This document shows positions 1-6,058 of a stretch of DNA of 9,954 nucleotides, piece by piece. Every line of letters begins with the position of its first letter. Position 1 is the first letter of the stretch. Both the position numbers and the translations under genes were made by a program. Origin of the DNA: DATBDM01 sp034664425 (GTDB lineage Bacteria > Actinomycetota > Thermoleophilia > Solirubrobacterales > Solirubrobacteraceae); the NCBI GenBank assembly GCA_034664425.1, contig JAXDHR010000122.1, forward strand, positions 1 through 9,954, written 5' to 3'. A model generated the notes under the pieces. The model worked only from the letters and a program-made list of their open reading frames with translations, was not told the DNA's origin and ran no database searches.

Positions 1-743
<743 letters not shown>

Positions 744-758
744 CGCCGCCGACGGGAG

Positions 759-1421
759 TCAGCAGTTCGCGTGCATGAGCGGGCACACACGGATCCGGTA
801 GCCATACAGCGTGCGCGAGGCGCGGAATCGGCGCGTGTTCTCGAACCAGTAGTTGTAGGTGCCGGCGTGGACCTCGTGCACAGGCAGGTACCGCATGCGC
901 TTGCGCAGCACGCCGCAGGCACCGTGCGGGCGGCCGAGCCGGATGCTCGCCTTCGTCCGGTTGGAGCGGCGGATGTGCAGCCACAGCCGCTGGTGCGGGG
1001 GGAAGCCGTAGAGCCGGTAGTTCACGAGCCGGCGCGGTCGGCTCTGGGGGCGCACGAGCACTTCGCGCCGGACGACACGTATCGCGATCGGACCGGCGAC
1101 GGTACCGGCGCCGTCGCTGGCCGTGACCTCCCGGGTCACGATCGGATGGGTCGCCTCCGCGGTCGGAATCGTGAACGGGTTCGCCGCGTTGCTGAACGCC
1201 CCGAACGCGTCGGCGGTACCGTTTCCGACGCTCCGGGCACCGACGGTGAAGGTCAGCGCGCTGCCGGGCGTCCACCCGCTGGAGGTGACGTTGAGCGCTG
1301 GGCGGCCCGCCACGGCACACGACGGCGCTGCCGTCAGCTCGGCCGCATGGGCTGCATGCGGCGCAACGAGCAGCCCGAGGAATGCGAGGCAGGTCGATTG
1401 CAGGCGGCGTCGGGTGGTCAC
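759..1421 (-). CDS. Secreted four-cysteine protein, function unknown (paralogue A)
   Basis: I do not recognise this 220-residue protein as a named family. Residues 1-26 form a signal peptide: TTRRR, a hydrophobic stretch (CLAFLGLLVAP), then AHA before Ala27. The mature part starts with an Ig-like beta-rich segment (GWTPGSALTF, about 49-58). It continues with a basic, aromatic C-terminal domain containing GRPHGACG (163-170) and AGTYNYWFE, and ends in Cys220. Mature cysteines are 35, 169, 213 and 220. The upstream gene on the same strand encodes a paralogue with the same cysteine order and exactly the same 44-residue spacing from the second to the third. I chose the GTG at 1421 because GGAG (1427-1430) sits 5 nt before it and it places the signal peptide at the N-terminus. 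The in-frame ATG at 1460 has no good ribosome site and would add 13 residues before the signal. Likely exported and disulfide-bonded; no catalytic motif is visible. Confidence 0.8.
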   Translation of the reverse strand: MTTRRRLQSTCLAFLGLLVAPHAAHAAELTAAPSCAVAGRPALNVTSSGWTPGSALTFTVGARSVGNGTADAFGAFSNAANPFTIPTAEATHPIVTREVTASDGAGTVAGPIAIRVVRREVLVRPQSRPRRLVNYRLYGFPPHQRLWLHIRRSNRTKASIRLGRPHGACGVLRKRMRYLPVHEVHAGTYNYWFENTRRFRASRTLYGYRIRVCPLMHANC

Positions 1422-1426
1422 GTGCG

Positions 1427-1430
1427 CTCC
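1427..1430 (-). promoter_or_regulatory. Ribosome binding site GGAG deciding the GTG start at 1421
   Basis: Read on the minus strand, GGAG is followed by five bases and GTG. This supports the GTG at 1421 over the longer ATG reading at 1460. The site lies 2 nt downstream of a perfect hairpin, so its exposure could depend on folding of the leader. Confidence 0.6.
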
Positions 1431-1432
1431 AA

Positions 1433-1453
1433 GGTCGAGTCGGGAACTCGACC
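1433..1453 (-). promoter_or_regulatory. Perfect inverted repeat next to the ribosome site of paralogue A
   Basis: Eight-base arms GGTCGAGT and ACTCGACC are perfectly complementary around a 5-nt loop (TCCCG on the minus strand). The repeat ends 2 nt before the GGAG ribosome site. It could be an RNA hairpin in the 5' leader affecting translation, or a palindromic operator for a dimeric regulator. The sequence does not tell these apart. Chance hairpins are common in DNA this rich in GC, but a perfect 8-bp arm placed here is notable. Confidence 0.45.
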
Positions 1454-1491
1454 CGATCATCGACAGCTCGAGCCTGACACTTGACGATTGT

Positions 1492-1518
1492 GCGCGCGGC
1501 GGAGGGAACGCCGCGTGC
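1492..1518 (-). terminator. GC-rich stem-loop after paralogue B, possible terminator without U-tract
   Basis: CGCGGCG (1495-1501) and CGCCGCG (1509-1515) pair perfectly around a 7-nt loop, and two more pairs form beyond a single mismatch (1492-1493 with 1517-1518). The stem begins about 18 nt past the stop codon of the upstream minus-strand gene. No run of T follows it in the direction of transcription, so it is not a classical intrinsic terminator. High-GC actinobacteria often have such U-less stem-loops downstream of genes. It could terminate or attenuate transcription between the two secreted-protein genes, or simply protect the 3' end. Confidence 0.35.
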
Positions 1519-1536
1519 GAACCGCGCGAGCGATCG

Positions 1537-2241
1537 TCAGGGCCTGCAGATCTTGGCGCTGCTGGTCACGCAGATCGGTAGCGGCACGAAGACGCTGTGC
1601 GGCCGTTTGGAATAGCGACGCTGCTGGTCGGCCTGAAGCGTCCAGCGGCCCTCGGCCGGCTTGGGGATGGGGAGTGTCGGCAGCCGGACGGAGAAGGTGC
1701 CGCACGGGCCGGTCGGCCCACGCGCGATGCGGACCGTCTTCCGCACGCGCCCGTCGTGCACGTAGTGCCCCCACACCGGCTTGGCCTGGGTGAAGCCCCG
1801 ACCACGGAACCGAACGCGCTGCAGGAGGTCGTAGGTGTGGTTCCGCCTGGTCTTCGGCGGACGGGCGACGGTGAACCGCAGCGCCGTCACCCGTGTCGCG
1901 GTGGTCGTCGCGTTCGCCGGGTTCAGGCTCTCGCGCAGCGTGATGGCCAGGGGCCCCTCGCCGCTCGCACGGTAGGGCGCCTGCTCGGCGATCTTCACCA
2001 CGCCCGCGGGATTCGCGTCGAACGACGTGACGCGCTCGCCGTCGAAGAGCAGGTCGACGGCGCTGAGGGGCGTGAAGCCCGTCGCCCGCAGGTTGATCGT
2101 CTCGCGCGCGGAGGGATCGACCGTGACGTAGCAGGCCTTCGGGCCGTGGACGACCACGGGAGTCGCGAGCGCGGTCGCGGGCAGCGCGACGGCGCCGAGC
2201 GCGGCGGTGGCGAGCGGGATGCGCAGAGAGAGAGCGGTCAT
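1537..2241 (-). CDS. Secreted four-cysteine protein, function unknown (paralogue B)
   Basis: This 234-residue protein begins with a signal peptide, residues 1-26: MTALSLRIPL, an alanine/leucine-rich core, then ALA before Thr27. An Ig-like segment (ATGFTPLSAVDLLFDG, about 53-68) follows. The C-terminal domain holds RGRGF, WGHYVHDGRVRKTVR and GPTGPCG (175-181). Mature cysteines are 37, 180, 224 and 232. The C-terminal half aligns with the downstream gene product without gaps from Cys180 to Cys224, sharing C-G-R-LP-G-RR-C positions, so the two arose by duplication. From memory, the 'GF..AKPV..HYV..GR..KTV' plus 'GPCG' pattern recurs in secreted proteins of Solirubrobacterales, without assigned function. 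I chose the ATG at 2241 because GAGG (2247-2250) lies 5 nt upstream and the signal peptide then starts the protein. An in-frame ATG at 2271 lacks a ribosome site. No enzyme motif is seen. Confidence 0.82.
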   Translation of the reverse strand: MTALSLRIPLATAALGAVALPATALATPVVVHGPKACYVTVDPSARETINLRATGFTPLSAVDLLFDGERVTSFDANPAGVVKIAEQAPYRASGEGPLAITLRESLNPANATTTATRVTALRFTVARPPKTRRNHTYDLLQRVRFRGRGFTQAKPVWGHYVHDGRVRKTVRIARGPTGPCGTFSVRLPTLPIPKPAEGRWTLQADQQRRYSKRPHSVFVPLPICVTSSAKICRP

Positions 2242-2336
2242 GGCGGCCTCGACAGCGTAGGAACACCGCACCGCGGCGAACGGATCGGATACAACGGCTC
2301 TCAGCCGCGGAACCGCAAGCGCAGGAGGAAGCCGCC
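2242..2336. promoter_or_regulatory. Divergent intergenic region between paralogue B and the GYD-purD-purE operon
   Basis: These 95 bp must carry promoters for the minus-strand secreted-protein gene and the plus-strand purine operon. No convincing -35/-10 pair is visible; GATACAAC (2288-2295) is the most AT-rich piece and the only weak -10 candidate on the plus strand. Two inverted repeats are present. CCGCGGC (2271-2277) pairs with GCCGCGG (2304-2310), and CGGCT (2295-2299) pairs with AGCCG (2303-2307) around a 3-nt loop. A consensus AGGAGG (2323-2328) sits 8 nt before the GTG at 2337. Confidence 0.35.
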
Positions 2337-2618
2337 GTGCCGACCTACATCATGCTCGCGACGCTGACGCCCGAGGGCGTCCAGACCGTCAAGAACAACC
2401 CCGCCCGCATCCGCGAGGTCAACAAGGAGGTCGAGCAGCTCGGCGCCAGCGTGAAGGCGCAGTGGGCGACGCTCGGCGCCTTCGACTTCGTCAACATCGT
2501 CGAGGCGCCCGACGAGAAGGTCATGAGCCGTGTCTCGCTCGAGCTGGGCTCGCGCGGGACGGTCCACTACGAGACGCTGACCGCGATCCCGATCGACGAC
2601 TTCATCGCCTCGCTGTGA
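2337..2618 (+). CDS. GYD-domain protein, first gene of a purine operon
   Basis: This 93-residue protein is a full-length GYD-domain protein, a small single-domain family with a ferredoxin-like (dimeric alpha-beta barrel type) fold and no firmly established biochemical role. Family hallmarks are visible: the N-terminal MPTYIMLATLTPEG strand and turn, the helix with NNPARIREVNKEVEQLG, the GAFDFVNIVEAPD core (GPYD in many relatives), and the C-terminal LGSRGTVHYETLTAIP segment. The GTG at 2337 is well supported by AGGAGG 8 nt upstream. Its TGA overlaps the GTG of purD by 4 nt, and purD has no obvious ribosome site of its own, so the two are probably translationally coupled. The position suggests a role linked to purine synthesis or its regulation, but that is inference from context. 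Cytoplasmic; no signal peptide or membrane segment. Confidence 0.92.
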   Translation: MPTYIMLATLTPEGVQTVKNNPARIREVNKEVEQLGASVKAQWATLGAFDFVNIVEAPDEKVMSRVSLELGSRGTVHYETLTAIPIDDFIASL

Positions 2619-3874
2619 GGGTCCTGGTGGTGGGCGCCGGCGGGCGCGAGCACGCGCTCGTGCGCGCCCTGCGGCGCTCGCCCCGGAACCCCGAGGTGCT
2701 CTGCACGCCCGGAAACGCCGGCATCCTCCGTGACGCCGCGCCGCTGCCGGTCGACGGCGATGAGCCCGCGGCGGTCGCCGACGCGGCCCGGGCGGCTGGG
2801 GTCGACCTCGTCGTGGTCGGACCGGAGGCGCCGCTGGTCGCCGGCCTCGCCGACGCCTGTGCGGCGGCGGGCGTCCCCTGCTTCGGCCCGCTCGCCGCCG
2901 CGGCCGCGCTCGAAGGCTCGAAGGTGCACGCCAAGGCGGTGATGGAGTCCGCCGGCGTGCCGACCGCGTGGCATGCCACCGTCGAGACGGTCGAGGCCGG
3001 GCTCGCGGCCATCGACCGCTACCCGGTCGTGGTCAAGGCCGACGGGCTCGCTGCCGGCAAGGGCGTCGTGATCGCGGCGACCGAGCGCGAGGCGCGCGAG
3101 GCGCTCGAGGCGATGCTGGTGGAGCGGGTCTTCGGCGAGGGGCCCGTACTGGTCGAGGAGTTCCTCGAGGGCGACGAGCTGTCGGTGCTCGCGCTCTGCG
3201 ACGGTCGCAGCGCCCTCCCGCTCGCGCCCGCGCGCGACTACAAGCGCATCGGCGACGGCGACACCGGCCCGAACACCGGGGGCATGGGCGCGTACTCGCC
3301 GGTCTTCGAGGTGGGGGAGGAGCTCGTCGAGGAGATCCGCGCGACCGTCCACCAGCCCGTGCTCGACGAGCTGGCGCGCCGCGGAACGCCCTTCCACGGC
3401 GTCCTCTACGCGGGAATCATGCTGACCCCGGACGGTCCGAAGGTGCTCGAGTTCAACGTCCGCTTCGGCGATCCGGAGACGCAGGTCGTGCTCCCGCGCC
3501 TGCGGACGGACCTGCTCGAGCTGCTCGAGCGGGCGACCCATCCGGGCGGTCTCGACGGCGCGGCGCTGGAGTGGGACGCGCGCGCCGCGGTCACGGTCGT
3601 GCTCGCGTCGCGGGGCTACCCCGCGTCCTCATCGGTGGGTGACGTGATCACGGGCCTCGACGACGTCCCGTCCTGCGTCGAGGTGAGCCACGCGGGAACC
3701 GCCGCGCGCGACGGCCACGTCGTCACGGCCGGCGGACGGGTGCTGAACGTGACCGCGCTCGGCGACGGCGTGCGTGACGCCCGCCGCGCGGCGTATGCTG
3801 CCGCCGACGTGATCGAATTCCACGGCCGCCAGCTGCGTCATGACATCGCGCGGCACGCACAGGAGCAGTCATGA
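2615..3874 (+). CDS. purD: Phosphoribosylamine--glycine ligase (GAR synthetase)
   Basis: PurD joins glycine to phosphoribosylamine using ATP to make GAR, the second step of purine synthesis. The 419-residue product has the usual length and ATP-grasp layout. It shows N-terminal GAGGREHAL (7-15), GSKVHAKAVMESAGVPTA (101-118), the ATP-binding strand VVVKADGLAAGKGVVIA (138-154), VLVEEFLEGDELSVLA (178-193), ARDYKRIGDGDTGPNTGGMG (206-225) and the family signature RFGDPETQ (283-290). A normal C-terminal domain ends near the FHGRQLRHDI segment. The start is the GTG at 2615, which overlaps the stop of the GYD gene (GTGA) and gives the expected MRVLVVGAGG. An open frame continues upstream to 2462 but would add an arginine-rich tail lying inside the GYD gene. 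The TGA overlaps the ATG of purE by 4 nt. All key segments look intact. Confidence 0.97.
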   Translation: MRVLVVGAGGREHALVRALRRSPRNPEVLCTPGNAGILRDAAPLPVDGDEPAAVADAARAAGVDLVVVGPEAPLVAGLADACAAAGVPCFGPLAAAAALEGSKVHAKAVMESAGVPTAWHATVETVEAGLAAIDRYPVVVKADGLAAGKGVVIAATEREAREALEAMLVERVFGEGPVLVEEFLEGDELSVLALCDGRSALPLAPARDYKRIGDGDTGPNTGGMGAYSPVFEVGEELVEEIRATVHQPVLDELARRGTPFHGVLYAGIMLTPDGPKVLEFNVRFGDPETQVVLPRLRTDLLELLERATHPGGLDGAALEWDARAAVTVVLASRGYPASSSVGDVITGLDDVPSCVEVSHAGTAARDGHVVTAGGRVLNVTALGDGVRDARRAAYAAADVIEFHGRQLRHDIARHAQEQS

Positions 3875-4353
3875 CCGGCATTCCGGACCCGGCCACACCC
3901 GCCGTCACCGAAGCCGCGGTCGAGGCCGATCTCGACGCGCTCGAGGTCGACGCTCCGCGCGTCGGCATCGTGATGGGCTCCAAGAGCGACATGGACGCCA
4001 TGTCCGCGGCGGCCGAGGAGCTCTCCAGGCGCGAGATCCTGCATGAGGTGCGCGTGATGTCCGCGCACCGCGACCCGGAGACCGTCGCCGAATACGCGAA
4101 GAACGCGCAGCTGCGCGGGCTCAAGGTGATCATCGCCGGTGCCGGCCTCTCCGCTGCGCTGCCCGGCGTCGTCGCGGCCCACACCGCGCTGCCGGTGATC
4201 GGCGTGCCGCTGACCTCGTCGCGCTCGATCGCCGGCGGTCTCGACGCGCTGCTCTCGATCGCCCAGATGCCTCCTGGCGTCCCCGTGGCCTGCGTCGGCG
4301 TCGACAACGCCCGCAACGCCGCCGTGCTGGCAGCGCGGATCCTGGCGCTGTAG
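3871..4353 (+). CDS. purE: N5-CAIR mutase / AIR carboxylase catalytic subunit, with N-terminal extension
   Basis: PurE moves the carboxylate of N5-CAIR to give CAIR; class II members instead carboxylate AIR directly with CO2. The core (from about residue 30) has VGIVMGSKSDMDAM, the catalytic-histidine segment SAHR (64-67), VIIAGAGLSAALPGVVAA (87-103), LPVIGVPL and LLSIAQMPPGVPVA. This is class I-like in its overall pattern. Two oddities stand out. There is an acidic extension of about 28 residues before the first strand. The loop usually written AAHLPG in class I enzymes reads SAALPG here, a variant I believe also occurs in some archaeal and deep-branching bacterial PurE. No ATG, GTG or TTG codon lies between 3871 and the first strand, and AGGAG (3861-3865) precedes ATG 3871 by 5 nt, so the extension is probably real. 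No purK is seen beside it. It ends 5 bp before a convergent kinase gene. Confidence 0.95.
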   Translation: MTGIPDPATPAVTEAAVEADLDALEVDAPRVGIVMGSKSDMDAMSAAAEELSRREILHEVRVMSAHRDPETVAEYAKNAQLRGLKVIIAGAGLSAALPGVVAAHTALPVIGVPLTSSRSIAGGLDALLSIAQMPPGVPVACVGVDNARNAAVLAARILAL

Positions 4354-4358
4354 CCGGG

Positions 4359-5996
4359 CTACGCCGCGCGGATCGCCGGGACGCCGGCCGGCGCGGCGGG
4401 CAGGACGACCGTGAAGCGCGCGCCCTCGCCGGGCGCCGACTCGACCCGCACGCTGCCGCCGCGCGCCTCGGCCACCTTCTTGACGAGGCTCAGCCCCATC
4501 CCGGTGCCCTCGTACTCGTCGTCGCCATGCAGCCGGCCGAAGAGCTCGAAGACGCGCTCGTGATGGCGCGGGTCGATGCCGATGCCGTTGTCGGCGACCG
4601 TGAACGCCCAGTCGCGGCCGCGTCGCTGCGCGGTCGCGTGGACCTCTGGCCTCGCCTCGCCGCGATACTTGATCGCGTTGGCGAGCAGGTTCTGGACCAG
4701 CTGGTTGAGCTCGGATTGCGCCGCCGCGACGCGCGGCAGCGGGTCGGCGGTGACGGTCGCGCCCGCATCGCGGATCGCGGCCGACAGGTTGCGCGCCGCG
4801 AGATCCCACGCGGCCTGGAGGTCCCCGGTCGCGGCCGGCTCGCCGGCACCGGCGCGCGAGTACTCGAGCAGGTCGCCGATCAGCGCGTTCATGCGGTGGA
4901 TGCCGTCCAGCGCCGAGGCGATCCAGGCGCGCGCCTCGGGGTCCAGCCGCGTGCCGCGGCGGCGCTCGAGCAGCCGCATGAAGCCCGCGACCGAGCGCAG
5001 CGGCTCGCGCAGGTCGTGCGAGGCGACCGAGGCGAAGCGCTCGAGCTCGGCGTTGGAGCGCGCCAGGTCGGCGGTCATGCGGGAGGCGAGCGCCACGGCG
5101 CGCCTCTCGGTCCGCGCCGAGGCGCTGACGAGCCAGGCCGCGAGCGCGGCGAGCACCAGGCCGGCTGCCAGCGCGATCCACGGCGCCGCGCGCTCGGTCG
5201 CGACGAGCACCGCGCGACGCGGCGCGTAGCGCAGCGCCCAGTGGCGCCCGAGCTCGGTGAAGCGCACCGTGCGCTGCCCGTGCGGCGCTGCGTCCGCGCC
5301 CTCGCCGGTGGCGAACGTCCGGGTCGCCGGCGATGGCGCGCTCGCGGGGCGCCCGACCGGGCCGAGGTCGTAGAGGGCGAGATCGGCCGGCGGATCGTGC
5401 GGGACGGCGTGGGCGACGAGGCGGTCCGTGGCGACCATGACGATCGCGATCCCGTCGAAGCCGCGCGAGCGCACGCGCAGGAACACGAGGAACCCCGCGC
5501 CGCGATCGCGCCGCAGCGGGATCGGGGCGGTGACCGTCGGCTTGCCGGTCGTGAAGGCCTGCTGCGCCGCGTGCCTGCCGTCGGGCCACGCCGCGAGGTC
5601 CTGGCCGAGCGCCGCACGGTTCGGCGCGAGCGGGGCCACGCGACGGATGATCAGGTGCCCGCCGCGACGCTCGGCGACGCCGACGCCGCGCGCGCCGGGG
5701 TAGCGGTCCGAGACGGCGGTGGCTCCGACGTGGGCGGCGAACCCGCGCGCGCTCACCGAGCGGCTCGCCGCGTAGAGCCCGCGGATCCCGTAGAGCACGT
5801 CCGTGTAGTCGCCGATCCGCGACCCGATCGCGCCGACGGCGTTCGCGGAGCGGACGCGCATGCGCGCCGTCTCGCGCGCGTTCTCGATGTGGGCGAGCTG
5901 CAGCGCCGCCACCGCGGCGGCGGCCACGATCAGCAGCGGCAGCGCGACGCGGGCCATCGCGCGCGCGCTCACCGTGCCCGTCCCCAATCGACGCAC
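4359..5996 (-). CDS. CHASE-domain membrane sensor histidine kinase (orphan)
   Basis: This 545-residue kinase has all the usual parts. A first membrane helix spans about 16-36. An extracytoplasmic CHASE-type sensor runs about 45-260, with the FAAHVG...RYPGARGVGVAER pattern at 86-110. A second helix spans about 272-291. Next come a HisKA dimerisation domain with SHDLREPLR (phosphorylated His326) and a HATPase domain with N-box NLLANAIKY (436-444), G1 DNGIGID (469-475), F-box VFELFGRLHG and G2 GTGMGLSLVKK (497-507). All catalytic motifs look intact. CHASE domains bind small extracellular ligands; the ligand here is unknown. No response regulator gene is adjacent. It is transcribed against the purine genes, its stop 5 bp from that of purE and its start 62 bp from purB. 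The GTG at 5996 gives the longest reading. The GTG at 5972 or ATG at 5957 would also leave the first helix intact, and none has a strong ribosome site, so the start is uncertain. Confidence 0.92.
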   Translation of the reverse strand: MRRLGTGTVSARAMARVALPLLIVAAAAVAALQLAHIENARETARMRVRSANAVGAIGSRIGDYTDVLYGIRGLYAASRSVSARGFAAHVGATAVSDRYPGARGVGVAERRGGHLIIRRVAPLAPNRAALGQDLAAWPDGRHAAQQAFTTGKPTVTAPIPLRRDRGAGFLVFLRVRSRGFDGIAIVMVATDRLVAHAVPHDPPADLALYDLGPVGRPASAPSPATRTFATGEGADAAPHGQRTVRFTELGRHWALRYAPRRAVLVATERAAPWIALAAGLVLAALAAWLVSASARTERRAVALASRMTADLARSNAELERFASVASHDLREPLRSVAGFMRLLERRRGTRLDPEARAWIASALDGIHRMNALIGDLLEYSRAGAGEPAATGDLQAAWDLAARNLSAAIRDAGATVTADPLPRVAAAQSELNQLVQNLLANAIKYRGEARPEVHATAQRRGRDWAFTVADNGIGIDPRHHERVFELFGRLHGDDEYEGTGMGLSLVKKVAEARGGSVRVESAPGEGARFTVVLPAAPAGVPAIRAA

Positions 5997-6021
5997 CCGG
6001 CCTGCATCGGCAGGTGCCGGG
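5996..6021. promoter_or_regulatory. Bulged inverted repeat between the kinase gene and purB
   Basis: CCCGG-CCTGC (5996-6005) pairs with GCAGG (6010-6014) and CCGGG (6017-6021). The loop is ATCG and a TG bulge lies at 6015-6016, giving ten base pairs in all. It touches the kinase start codon (5994-5996) and ends just before where a purB -35 element would fall. This fits an operator shared by the two divergent genes or a leader hairpin, but in DNA this GC-rich it may be chance. Confidence 0.3.
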
Positions 6022-6045
6022 GCGTCTCGAGCGCGCCGGTCAGAA

Positions 6046-6051
6046 TACGCT
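6046..6051 (+). promoter_or_regulatory. Candidate -10 element (TACGCT) for a leaderless purB transcript
   Basis: TACGCT matches the actinobacterial TAnnnT -10 pattern and ends 7 nt before the GTG at 6059, so transcription would start at or next to the start codon. No ribosome site precedes this GTG, as expected for a leaderless mRNA. No good -35 hexamer is seen at 6023-6028. Confidence 0.5.
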
Positions 6052-6058
6052 CCTCGTC

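Noticed and set aside
771..1484. A 237-codon plus-strand frame opposite paralogue A
   Set aside because: The minus-strand reading has a signal peptide, a ribosome site and a paralogue next door; the plus reading has none of these.
2295..2307. Small hairpin CGGCT-CTC-AGCCG upstream of the GYD gene as a riboswitch or attenuator
   Set aside because: Five-pair arms with a 3-nt loop are expected often by chance at this GC content. No purine-riboswitch core or terminator T-run is visible nearby.
2462..2614. Possible N-terminal extension of PurD inside the GYD gene
   Set aside because: The added residues are an Arg-rich out-of-frame reading of GYD, and the family start MRVLVVGAGG begins exactly at 2615.
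3838..5589. A 583-codon minus-strand frame overlapping the kinase in another frame and running antisense through purE
   Set aside because: Arginine/alanine repeats with no motif. The kinase frame carries all histidine-kinase boxes and purE is clearly real.
6014..6058. A 15-residue N-terminal extension of PurB
   Set aside because: It does not resemble family N-termini, while the GTG at 6059 gives the conserved IDRYTRPE start.
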